A DNA stretch of 64,000 nt, taken from the NCBI GenBank assembly GCA_963973915.1, contig CAXBBM010000003.1, positions 124,001 through 188,000 on the forward strand, read 5' to 3'. Source of the stretch: Polycyclovorans sp002706265. GTDB lineage: Bacteria > Pseudomonadota > Gammaproteobacteria > Nevskiales > Nevskiaceae. The position numbers and the translations under genes were made by a program. Of the stretch, positions 9,545-17,599 are shown one piece after another. Each line of letters begins with the position of its first letter. Within the stretch, counting starts at the first letter, position 1. Under the pieces are notes generated by a model. It was not told the origin of the DNA and ran no database searches. It was given only the letters and a program-made list of their open reading frames with translations.

Positions 9545-9910
9545 GGTGTCCTTTCTCTCTCTCAAGGTGATGGGTTTTTGAATGTGCAGGGTGCCGCGTG
9601 GACGATGATGCGTGATGTCTTGCACGACCTGCTCGCACAGTGTGCGCGTCGTGATCTTAGCCATGGGGCGTGAATCACGGCCGTCACGAACGGGAATTGC
9701 GGGCGCCGTTCACGGATGGCGAAGCCTTGGGCGCACCCTGCTCATCGTCGGATTTCCCGCTTGCTTTTTTGCTGCATGCTGCGCCAGCATCCAGTGCGTC
9801 GCCAAGCGCACGGCCCAGCGGTTGCGCGCAAGCGCAGACCGTCTTTCACTACAAAAAATCTGACGCGCACATTGCGATGCGCGTCATGCCCGACCCGGGC
9901 GAGGAGATCG
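9545..9910. other. Divergent intergenic region between aldehyde and acyl-CoA dehydrogenases
   Basis: A 366-bp gap with no convincing gene; the open frames reaching into it are upstream extensions of the flanking genes. It must hold the promoters of both divergent units. It contains the 9-bp inverted repeat at 9861-9886 and a smaller ATGCTG/CAGCAT repeat at 9776-9790 next to a short T-run. Confidence 0.6.
9861..9886. promoter_or_regulatory. 9-bp inverted repeat, candidate operator
   Basis: TGACGCGCA and TGCGCGTCA are perfectly complementary arms separated by 8 bases. The element lies 25 bp upstream of the ATG at 9911 and directly after an A-run. The spacing fits a repressor site near the transcription start or an RNA hairpin in the leader. 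No regulator gene is nearby. Confidence 0.4.
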
Positions 9911-11095
9911 ATGTCCCAGCGATTCCTGTTTCCCCACGAGCGTCTGCCGGAAGTGGCGGAGACGCTACGTGTCGAGGTGCGCGCCTTTCTGCGCGATGAG
10001 TTGGCCGCGGGCAGCTTCGTGCCCGGCAGCGATTCCTGGATGAACGCCTCGCCTGAATTCTCGCGCAAGCTCGGTCGCGCGGGCTGGCTGGGCATGACCT
10101 GGCCGAAGCAGTACGGCGGGGCGGAGCGCAGCTCGCTGGAACGTTACGTGCTCACCGAGGAACTGCTGTCCGCCGGAGCGCCGGTGGGCGCGCACTGGAT
10201 CTCGGACCGGCAGACCGGCCCGATGCTGCTGCGCTACGGCACCGAGGAGCAGCGCATGCGCTTCATGCCGGCAATCGCGCGCGGCGAATGCTATTTCGCC
10301 ATCGGCATGAGCGAGCCCGATGCCGGCTCCGATCTGGCCGCCGTGCGCACCCGCGCCGATCGGGTGGACGGCGGCTGGCGCCTGACCGGCCGCAAGGTCT
10401 GGAGCAGCTTCGCGCACGAGGCGCACTGCATGATCGTGTTGTGCCGCACCTCGCCCAAGGAAGAGAATCGGCACGCGGGCCTCAGCCAGTTGTTGGTGGA
10501 ACTGGACGCGCCGGGCATCGAGATGCGGCCCATCCTCAATCTCGCGGGCCATCACCACTTCAACGAGGTGGTGTTCGATGAGGTGTTCGTGCCGGACACG
10601 CGCGTGGTCGGTGAAATCGGCGACGGCTGGAAGCAGGTGGTCAGCGAACTGGCCTACGAGCGCAGCGGGCCGGAGCGGTTTCTCAGTTACTACCCGGTGC
10701 TCGCAAGCCTGCTCGGCCCACTGGCGGCGCAGATCGGCCAGACCAACAATCCGACCCAAAATTTGGCCGACAGTCCGCTGACCACGGCGGTCGGTGCGCT
10801 GGTCACGCAGCTGGCGACCCTGCGGCAGATGTCGCTGTCGATTGCCGGTCGCCTGCAGGCCGGCGCCTCGCTGGAAATCGAGGCCGCGGTGGTCAAAGAC
10901 CTCGGCACGCGCTTCGAGCGCCTGCTGCCGGAACAGGCGCGCCTGATCGCCGCCAGCGCCGGCATTTCCCTGCACGACGGCGAGTTCGGCCGGCTGCTGG
11001 CCGAGGCCGTGCTGCGTGCGCCCTCGTCCACCCTGCGCGGCGGCACCAACGAAATCCTGCGCGGCGCGATTGCACGAGGACTGGGACTACGATGA
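9911..11095 (+). CDS. Acyl-CoA dehydrogenase, likely subunit of a two-gene enzyme
   Basis: A 394-residue acyl-CoA dehydrogenase. The family segments IGMSEPDAGSDLAAVRTRA and the C-terminal APSSTLRGGTNEILRGAIA are present. The open frame starts at 9716, but the ATG at 9911 has GAGGAG 4-9 bases before it and begins a typical N-terminus (MSQRFLFPHERLPEV). The next acyl-CoA dehydrogenase gene overlaps its stop by 4 bases (ATGA). Adjacent, overlapping acyl-CoA dehydrogenase genes of unequal length are known to form mixed tetramers in steroid side-chain catabolism (ChsE-type), and the pair here has that look. Confidence 0.92.
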   Translation: MSQRFLFPHERLPEVAETLRVEVRAFLRDELAAGSFVPGSDSWMNASPEFSRKLGRAGWLGMTWPKQYGGAERSSLERYVLTEELLSAGAPVGAHWISDRQTGPMLLRYGTEEQRMRFMPAIARGECYFAIGMSEPDAGSDLAAVRTRADRVDGGWRLTGRKVWSSFAHEAHCMIVLCRTSPKEENRHAGLSQLLVELDAPGIEMRPILNLAGHHHFNEVVFDEVFVPDTRVVGEIGDGWKQVVSELAYERSGPERFLSYYPVLASLLGPLAAQIGQTNNPTQNLADSPLTTAVGALVTQLATLRQMSLSIAGRLQAGASLEIEAAVVKDLGTRFERLLPEQARLIAASAGISLHDGEFGRLLAEAVLRAPSSTLRGGTNEILRGAIARGLGLR

Positions 11096-12126
11096 GCGAA
11101 TCAACCGAACTGCTGCTGCAGACCGCACACCGCATCTTCACCGACCTGAGCACGGTCGAGTGCGTCAATGCCCTGGAGCAGGGCCAGTGGGCGCAGCGCC
11201 TGTGGGACGCGCTGGACGAAAACGGGCTCACCCACGCGCTGTTGCCGGTCGACAGCGGCGGCAGCGAACTGGGCCTCGCGGACGGCGTGGCCCTGCTCAA
11301 GGTGGCGGGCTACCACGCCGCGCCGATTCCGCTGGCGGAACACTGGCTTGCCGGCCTCGCGCTGGTCGATGCCGGGCAGCCCTTGCCGGGCGGTGCCTTG
11401 ACCATCGCGCCGCCGGACCCCGCGCGCCGCGCGGTGCCGGGCACCCACCGGCGCGTGCCCTGGGGGCGCAGCCTGCCGGTCGTGGCACTTGATGGCGCCG
11501 ATGGCCAGCGACGCCTGAAGCTGTATCCGCGCGCGGTGGTCGTGACGCAGAACGCCAATCTGGCGGGCGAACCGCGCGACGAGCTGGACCTTGCGCGATC
11601 CGAATTCACTCTGGATGCCGCCTCGTCGATCGACGCCATGCGCTGGCTTGCGCTGGGCGCGCTGATGCGCAGCGCCCAGATGGCCGGCGCCTTGCAGCGC
11701 TGCCTCGCACTGGCGTCCGCGTATGCGCTGGAGCGCAAGCAGTTCGGCCGCCCGCTTGCGGCCTTCCAGGCGATCCAGCAGGAGCTGGCCCTGCTCGCGG
11801 GCGAAGTGGCCGCAGTGGACGCCGCGGTAGACGCCGCTGCCGACGCCGCCGAGGCCGGCGACGGCCTGTTCGACATCGCAGTGGCCAAGGCGCGCGCCAG
11901 CATGGCGGTGGACGCGGCAACGCGGATTGCCCACCAGGTGCACGGCGCCATGGGCTTTACCTACGAGCATCGACTGCACCACTACACCAAGCGGCTGTGG
12001 AGCTGGCGCGACGATTTCGGCACCGAGGTGTACTGGAACACCCTGCTTGGCAGAAAGGCGCTGGAGGTGGGCGGCGACGGGCTGTGGCCGTTCCTGACCC
12101 GGCTCGGCAGCAGCGCGGCCGCCTGA
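11092..12126 (+). CDS. Short acyl-CoA dehydrogenase-like partner subunit
   Basis: A 344-residue acyl-CoA dehydrogenase-fold protein, shorter than the about 380-400 of stand-alone enzymes. The middle domain is compressed and the classical SEPxAGSD segment is not recognisable. The C-terminal half keeps ALERKQFGRPLAAFQAIQQ and HQVHGAMGFTYEHRLHHYTKR. Its start codon overlaps the upstream gene's stop (ATGA), supporting a 1:1 complex with that subunit. An Ala/Asp-rich stretch (about 243-262) is low complexity. A CoA ligase follows 36 bp downstream. Confidence 0.88.
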   Translation: MSESTELLLQTAHRIFTDLSTVECVNALEQGQWAQRLWDALDENGLTHALLPVDSGGSELGLADGVALLKVAGYHAAPIPLAEHWLAGLALVDAGQPLPGGALTIAPPDPARRAVPGTHRRVPWGRSLPVVALDGADGQRRLKLYPRAVVVTQNANLAGEPRDELDLARSEFTLDAASSIDAMRWLALGALMRSAQMAGALQRCLALASAYALERKQFGRPLAAFQAIQQELALLAGEVAAVDAAVDAAADAAEAGDGLFDIAVAKARASMAVDAATRIAHQVHGAMGFTYEHRLHHYTKRLWSWRDDFGTEVYWNTLLGRKALEVGGDGLWPFLTRLGSSAAA

Positions 12127-12162
12127 CCCGCCACCCGCAATCACTGCACTGGAGAGAGAACA

Positions 12163-13815
12163 ATGATCTTGCACGACGAAAAGACGATTCAGGAATACAC
12201 CGCCGCCGGCCACTGGGGCGCGCGAACGCTGATCGACACGCTGCGCGAACAGGTCGCGGCGCACGGCGATCGCGTGGCCGTGCTCGATCCCGCCGACCGC
12301 GCGGCACTGGTCGGGACCGAACCGCAGCAGAAGACCTGGGCCCAGGTAGGCGCGGCCGCAGAGGCCATGGCGAGCCGCCTGCTGGAACTGGGGCTGAAGA
12401 AGGACGAGGTGGTCATCATCCACCTGCCCAACGTCTGGGAACTGGTGGTGCTGTATTTCGGCGTCAGCATGGCCGGCGGCATTCCCTCGCCATTGGCGAT
12501 GCAGTGGCGCCAGCACGAACTCGGACACGTTGCCAAAACCACCGGCGCCCGCTTTTACATCGCGGCCGATGCGTTCAAGGGCACCGGGTATCTGGACCTC
12601 GTGGACAAGCTGCCGGGCGAGCACCGCATCGAGCACCGCATCGGCCTTGGTGAACTGACGCAATGGGCCAGCGGCGCTGCGAACCCGGCGCTGCTGTCGA
12701 AGGTGTCGCTCGACGCCAACGACGTGTTCACGCTGTGCTGGACTTCCGGCACCGAGTCGCTGCCCAAGGGCACGCCGATGACGCACAACAACTGGTTCTT
12801 CCAGGCCGGCCGCGTGCTGTCGCTGGTCGATGTGCGGGACGGCGATCGCGTGCTCTGCGCCGCCCCCATCGTCAACATGACCGGCGTCGGCGCCATGATG
12901 CTGCCGTGGATGTTCCGCGCCGGCACCCTGATCCTGCATCACCCGCTGAACCTTGAGCTGTTCGTCAATCAGCTGGCCACCGCCAACGTGCAGTTCTCCA
13001 GCCTGGTGCCGGCCATGCTCAACATGATCTGCAAGCTGCCCAACGTGGACGAGATCGACCTCAGCCATATCCGCACGCTCGCGGTCGGCTCGGCGCCGCC
13101 ATCGGCGTACGCCATCGAGGAGTTCAAGCGGCGCTGGAACATCGAGATCATCAACCTGTGGGGGCAGAACGAGGGCACCGCCCTGGTCGCCGGTCCGCAC
13201 GATGTGCCCGATTCCTCGCAGCGGGTCGATCACCTGCCGTGGTGGGGGCGCGAGGGCGCGCAGTGGGCCTCGGCAATTCCCGCCGTGCAGGTCAAGATCG
13301 TCGGCGAAGATGGCGCCGTTCTCACCGAGCCGGGCGGCGTGGGCGAGCTGGCGTACCGGGGGCCGAATGTCTTTCCGGGCTATTTCAAGCGACCGGACGT
13401 GAATGCCAAATCTTTCGATGCCGACGGTTTTTTCTACACCGGCGACACCTTCAAGATTCTGGAAGGCAACTTCGTCAGCTTCTTCGATCGCAAGAAGGAC
13501 ATCATCATCCGCGGCGGCTTCAACATCAGCGCCGCCGAAGTCGAGAACATGGCGCTGGGGTATCCGGCCATTGTCGACTGCGCCGCCATCGCGGTGCCGG
13601 ACGAGATCATGGGCGAGAAGGTCTGCCTCTGCGTGGTGCCGCGCGACCCTGAGCGTCCGCCCACGCTCGGCGAGGTCACCGGCTGGATGCGCGAGCAGGG
13701 CTTCGGCAGTTACAAGCTGCCGGAATCGCTGCGCGTGGTCGAGGTCATTCCGCGCAACCCGGTCGGCAAGATCCTCAAGCGCGAACTGCGCGAGGCGACG
13801 ACGGCGGCCGTTTAG
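12163..13815 (+). CDS. AMP-dependent acyl/aryl-CoA ligase
   Basis: Activates a carboxylic acid to its CoA thioester through an acyl-adenylate. The 550 residues contain the P-loop-like motif as TSGTESLPKG rather than the common TSGTTGxPKG, then YTGDTFKI, DRKKDIIIRGGFNIS and the catalytic-lysine motif NPVGKILKREL at the C-terminus. The TSGTE variant is also found in cyclohexanecarboxylate-CoA ligase-like enzymes, which suits an alicyclic or branched acid here, though specificity cannot be read. GGAGAGAG precedes the start. It closes the short plus-strand unit with the acyl-CoA dehydrogenase pair. Confidence 0.92.
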   Translation: MILHDEKTIQEYTAAGHWGARTLIDTLREQVAAHGDRVAVLDPADRAALVGTEPQQKTWAQVGAAAEAMASRLLELGLKKDEVVIIHLPNVWELVVLYFGVSMAGGIPSPLAMQWRQHELGHVAKTTGARFYIAADAFKGTGYLDLVDKLPGEHRIEHRIGLGELTQWASGAANPALLSKVSLDANDVFTLCWTSGTESLPKGTPMTHNNWFFQAGRVLSLVDVRDGDRVLCAAPIVNMTGVGAMMLPWMFRAGTLILHHPLNLELFVNQLATANVQFSSLVPAMLNMICKLPNVDEIDLSHIRTLAVGSAPPSAYAIEEFKRRWNIEIINLWGQNEGTALVAGPHDVPDSSQRVDHLPWWGREGAQWASAIPAVQVKIVGEDGAVLTEPGGVGELAYRGPNVFPGYFKRPDVNAKSFDADGFFYTGDTFKILEGNFVSFFDRKKDIIIRGGFNISAAEVENMALGYPAIVDCAAIAVPDEIMGEKVCLCVVPRDPERPPTLGEVTGWMREQGFGSYKLPESLRVVEVIPRNPVGKILKRELREATTAAV

Positions 13816-13837
13816 CGCCGGGTTTCAATGCGAAATG

Positions 13838-13859
13838 CCGGGCCACCACCGTGGCCCGG
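13838..13859 (+). terminator. Perfect 9-bp hairpin after CoA ligase gene
   Basis: CCGGGCCAC and GTGGCCCGG pair perfectly around a CACC loop, 23 bp past the stop codon. No T-run follows, so this is a terminator-like structure rather than a clear intrinsic terminator. Confidence 0.4.
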
Positions 13860-14143
13860 ACGGGTCGGGCGAGGGGGCTCTGGCGGGCTTGAGAGGCGGC
13901 AGGTCATCAGGCGCCCGCGCGTGGCGCATCACGCGGCATGCGGCGGCGCGGCGCTGCGGGTTTGGGCGCCACGGCAGCAGCGCGCACAGGGGCCGTCGGG
14001 CTTGCGTTTGCAGGCGTGCGCGGGCACTCTGGCGACACTTGAACAGCGTCGATGTCCCGATTGCGGACAGCCCCAACGACGCGGATAAACCGGGAGGAGA
14101 TGCGTGTTGAAGTCCAGCGATTCGACGTGGTTCCCGGTCAGGA

Positions 14144-14167
14144 ATTCTATCAAGCGTTTGATAGAAT
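14144..14167 (+). promoter_or_regulatory. 24-nt palindromic operator overlapping an extended -10 promoter
   Basis: The arms are ATTCTATCAA and TTGATAGAAT around a GCGT core; 22 of 24 positions are self-complementary. The right arm contains TGATAGAAT, which fits an extended -10 element (TGn plus TAGAAT, five of six to consensus), so a protein bound here would block transcription. The site is 172 bp upstream of the first carboxyltransferase start. Size and symmetry suit a TetR-family dimer. No such regulator is encoded in the window. Confidence 0.5.
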
Positions 14168-14338
14168 CGAGGCGCCCTGTCATGGGGCTTTTGCAAGAGT
14201 CGTGGCGGGCCGGACGTGCCGACAGCGATGGCCAAGCGGTCGAACCGCTCGGCGGTTTCAGCGCGTGAAGGGTAGGACCACCCCGACTTCAAGGCCGCCA
14301 CCTGGCGGCGACACCCTGTTCCAGGAGTTTTGAATCCG

Positions 14339-15946
14339 ATGGCACTGATGCCTTCCCGGGTGGCGTCCTCCACCGAGGAGTTCCACCTCAACCGCGAGGC
14401 TTACCTCGCCCGCGTGGCCGACCTGCAACGGCGGCGATCCGAAGCCAGCGCCGGCGGCCCCGAACGGGCCCGGCGCCTGCACAAGGAGCGCAAGCAGCTG
14501 CTGCCGCGCGAGCGCGTGGCGGCACTGATCGATCCCGGCTCGCCGTTCCTGGAGTTCTCGCAGCTGGCCGGCGAAGGGCTGTACGAGGGGGTGCCGCCCG
14601 GTGGCAGCATCATCACCGGCGTCGGCCTGGTGTCCGGTCGTCCGTGCATGATCATGGCCAACGATGCCACCGTGAAAGGCGGCACCTACTACGGCATCAC
14701 CTGCAAGAAGCACGTGCGCGCCCAGCGTTTTGCCTGGCAGCACCGGCTGCCCTGCATCACCCTGGTCCAGTCCGGCGGCGCCAACCTGCCGGACCAGCCC
14801 AACGTCTTCCCGGACTGGGGCCAGTTCGGCACCATCTTCTGGAACCAGATCCGCATGTCGGGCGAGGGCATCGCGCAGATCGCCACCGTGCACGGCACGT
14901 CCACCGCCGGTGGCGCGTACATGCCGGCGCTGTGTGACCAGAACGTGATCGTGCGCAACCAGGGCCGCATGTTCCTGGGTGGGCCGCAGCTCGTGTACGC
15001 GGCGACCAAGGACGTGGTGGATGAAGAGACGCTGGGCGGTGGCGAGATGCATTCCAGCGTCAGCGGCGTCACCGACTACCTCGCCGAGAGCGACAGCCAC
15101 GCCATCGCCATCGTGCGCGATCTGGTCGCCAACCTCGGCACGCCGCCGACGCAGCGCTGGAAAGCGCTGCCGCCGAAACCGCCGGTCCACGACCCGAACG
15201 ACATTTACGGCATCATCAGCCGCGACACCCGCGTGCCCACCGACAACCGCGAGATCGTCGCGCGGCTGATGGACGGCAGCGAGTTCCGCGAATTCAAGCC
15301 GCTGTACGGCGAGACCCTGATCTGCGGCTTCGGCCGCATGATGGGCTTCGAGGTGGGCATCCTGTGCAACAACGGCGTGCTGTTCGCCGAGTGCGCGATG
15401 AAGGCCACCCACTTCATCGACATCTGCTGCAAGCGCGACATCCCGCTGCTGTTCATGGCCGACGTTACCGGCTTCATGGTCGGGCGCGAAGCCGAAGAAG
15501 CGGGCATCGCCAAGCACGGCGCCAAGATGATCACCGCCATGGCCTGCGCCGAGGTGCCCAAGTACACGCTCATCATCGGCGCGTCCTACGGCGCCGGGTA
15601 CCTGGCCATGTGCGGCCGCGCGTTCAAGCCCAACGCCATGCTGATGTGGCCCAGTGGCCGCGCCGCGATCATGGGCCCGGACCAGGCCGCGACCACGCTG
15701 GCCATGGTCAAGGACGACATCCACAAACGCGAGGGCACGAGCTGGACCGAGGAGGAGCGCGAGGCCTACATGGCGCCGACGCGCAAGACCTTCGAGGAGT
15801 TCGCCAACGCCTACAACTTCGCGCGCAACACCTGGTGCGACATGGTGATCGACCCCTTGGAAACGCGGAACGTGATGGGTTTGCTCCTCGAACTCGCGGG
15901 CCGCACGCCCGCACAGCCGACCGAGTTCGGCGTGTTCCGAATGTAA
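14339..15946 (+). CDS. Acyl-CoA carboxylase carboxyltransferase (beta) subunit 1
   Basis: Transfers the carboxyl group from carboxybiotin to an acyl- or enoyl-CoA. The 535 residues have the two-crotonase-domain layout of methylcrotonyl-/geranyl-CoA carboxylase beta subunits, including HGTSTAGGAYMPALCD, ADVTGFMVG, GASYGAGYLAMCGRAF and GPDQAATTL. The frame is open from a TTG at 14330, but AGGAG at 14323-14327 suits the ATG at 14339. It heads the operon and is followed 13 bp later by a close paralogue. The substrate is probably a beta-methyl-branched enoyl-CoA given the hydratases downstream. Confidence 0.92.
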   Translation: MALMPSRVASSTEEFHLNREAYLARVADLQRRRSEASAGGPERARRLHKERKQLLPRERVAALIDPGSPFLEFSQLAGEGLYEGVPPGGSIITGVGLVSGRPCMIMANDATVKGGTYYGITCKKHVRAQRFAWQHRLPCITLVQSGGANLPDQPNVFPDWGQFGTIFWNQIRMSGEGIAQIATVHGTSTAGGAYMPALCDQNVIVRNQGRMFLGGPQLVYAATKDVVDEETLGGGEMHSSVSGVTDYLAESDSHAIAIVRDLVANLGTPPTQRWKALPPKPPVHDPNDIYGIISRDTRVPTDNREIVARLMDGSEFREFKPLYGETLICGFGRMMGFEVGILCNNGVLFAECAMKATHFIDICCKRDIPLLFMADVTGFMVGREAEEAGIAKHGAKMITAMACAEVPKYTLIIGASYGAGYLAMCGRAFKPNAMLMWPSGRAAIMGPDQAATTLAMVKDDIHKREGTSWTEEEREAYMAPTRKTFEEFANAYNFARNTWCDMVIDPLETRNVMGLLLELAGRTPAQPTEFGVFRM

Positions 15947-15959
15947 GGACCAAGACACC

Positions 15960-17570
15960 ATGAGCGTACTGACTTCCCTTGTATCAACCTCCAGCGACGA
16001 GTTCGCGCGCAACCGCGCGGCCTACCTCGAGCAGATCGCCGAACTGAAAACCCGCCGCACCGCGGCCAGCGTCGGCGGCTCGGCAAAAGCCCGCGCGCTG
16101 CACAAGCGCCGCGGCCAGTTGCTCCCTCGCGAGCGCATCAGCGCATTGCTCGATCCCGGCTCGCCCTTCCTCGAATTCGGCCACATGGCCGGCGAGGGGC
16201 TCTACGAAGGCGTGCCACCGGGCGCCACCGTCATCACCGGCGTCGGCATGGTGCAGGGCCGCGCCTGCATGCTCATCGTCAACGAGGCAACGGTGAAGGG
16301 CGGCACCATGTTCGGCATGACCACCAAGCGCCACACGCGGGCGCAGCAGTTCGCCTGGCAGCATCGTCTGCCCTGCATCACCATGGTCCAGTCCGGCGGC
16401 GGCTTTCTGCCCGATCTTGCGAACATCTTTCCGGACGAGGGCCACGCCGGCTCGATCATGTACAACCAGGTGCGCATGTCGGCCGAGGGCATCGCGCAGA
16501 TCGCCATCGTCCACGGGCCATCGACCGCCGGCGGCGCCTACATCCCGGCGCTGTGCGATGAAGTCGTGATCATCCGCAACCAGGGCGCGATGTTTCTCGG
16601 CAGCCCGCAACTGGTCTACGCCGCGACCAAGGAAGTCAGCGACATCGAATCGCTTGGCGGCGCGCTGATGCACAGCACCATCAGCGGCGTGACCGACCAC
16701 ATGGCCGAAAACGACAGCCATGCGCTGGCCATCACCCGCGACATCGTCGCGCGGCTGGAGCCGAGGCCGGCGCTGCGCTGGCCGCTCGCGCCGCCCCAGA
16801 AGCCGCTGTACGACCCTGCCGAAATCTATGGTCTGTTCAGCGCCGACCGCCGCGTGCCCAACAACACGCGCGAGATCCTGGCGCGGCTGCTCGATGGCAG
16901 CGAGCTGCAGGAATTCAAGCCGCTGTTCGGCGAGACCCTGATCTGCGGCTTCGCCAACATCCACGGCTATCCCATCGGCATCCTGGCCAGCAACGGCGTG
17001 ATGTTCCCCGAGAGCGCGGTCAAGGGCGCGCACTTCATGGAGATGTGCTGCAAGCGCGACGTGCCGCTGCTGTTCCTGGTCGACACGCCCGGCTTCATGG
17101 TGGGCACCACGGTGGAGCGCGCCGGCATTGCCAAGCACGGCGCCAAGTTCATGACCGCCATGGCCTCGGCCAACGTGCCCAAGTACACGATCATCACCGG
17201 CGCGTCCTACGCCGCCGCCTACATGGCGATGTGCGGCCGCGGCTTCGCCCCTCACTGCATGATGATGTGGCCGACCGCGCACGCCGGACTGATGGGCCCG
17301 GACCAGGCGGCGACCACGCTGTCGATGGTGCGCGAGACCATCCAGAAGCGCGAAGGCACCAGCAGCTGGACGCCTGAAGAGCGTGCTGCCTACGAGGCGC
17401 CGATCCGCCAGGAGTTCACCGACTTCGTGAGCCCCTACAACTACGCGCGCAACCTCTGGTGCGACATGGTCATCGAGCCCACCGAGACCCGCGAGGTGAT
17501 GGCCCTGCTGCTGGACCTCGCCGGACGCACCAAGGCCATCCCGACCCGCATGGGCGTGTTCCGCATGTGA
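15960..17570 (+). CDS. Acyl-CoA carboxylase carboxyltransferase (beta) subunit 2
   Basis: A 536-residue carboxyltransferase, co-linear with and similar to the preceding gene over its full length (ARNRAAYLEQIAELKTRR start, HGPSTAGGAYIPALCD, VDTPGFMVG, GASYAAAYMAMCGRGF). AAGGA precedes the ATG. Two beta-subunit genes in tandem before a single alpha-subunit gene is unusual. They may form two carboxylases with different substrates sharing one biotin subunit, or a mixed beta hexamer. Substitutions near the active-site loops (VDTPGF against ADVTGF) argue for different specificity. Confidence 0.92.
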   Translation: MSVLTSLVSTSSDEFARNRAAYLEQIAELKTRRTAASVGGSAKARALHKRRGQLLPRERISALLDPGSPFLEFGHMAGEGLYEGVPPGATVITGVGMVQGRACMLIVNEATVKGGTMFGMTTKRHTRAQQFAWQHRLPCITMVQSGGGFLPDLANIFPDEGHAGSIMYNQVRMSAEGIAQIAIVHGPSTAGGAYIPALCDEVVIIRNQGAMFLGSPQLVYAATKEVSDIESLGGALMHSTISGVTDHMAENDSHALAITRDIVARLEPRPALRWPLAPPQKPLYDPAEIYGLFSADRRVPNNTREILARLLDGSELQEFKPLFGETLICGFANIHGYPIGILASNGVMFPESAVKGAHFMEMCCKRDVPLLFLVDTPGFMVGTTVERAGIAKHGAKFMTAMASANVPKYTIITGASYAAAYMAMCGRGFAPHCMMMWPTAHAGLMGPDQAATTLSMVRETIQKREGTSSWTPEERAAYEAPIRQEFTDFVSPYNYARNLWCDMVIEPTETREVMALLLDLAGRTKAIPTRMGVFRM

Positions 17571-17599
17571 TGCGGCCGACCCTCAACTGATACCCGACC

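Larger units (their letters stand above)
13816..14338. other. 523-bp intergenic region before the carboxylase operon
   Basis: No convincing gene: the small open frames lack ribosome binding sites and family likeness. The region holds a hairpin at 13838-13859, just after the CoA ligase stop, and the 24-nt palindrome with an extended -10 element at 14144-14167. It most likely carries the end of the CoA ligase transcript and the promoter and leader of the long carboxylase operon. Confidence 0.6.

Noticed and set aside
11824..11874. Ala/Asp-codon repeat in the short acyl-CoA dehydrogenase gene as a tandem repeat element
   Set aside because: It is short, degenerate and in frame; a low-complexity linker explains it.
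14052..14333. 93-codon plus-strand open frame before the carboxylase operon
   Set aside because: No ribosome binding site, basic low-complexity product, and it crosses the operator-like palindrome.
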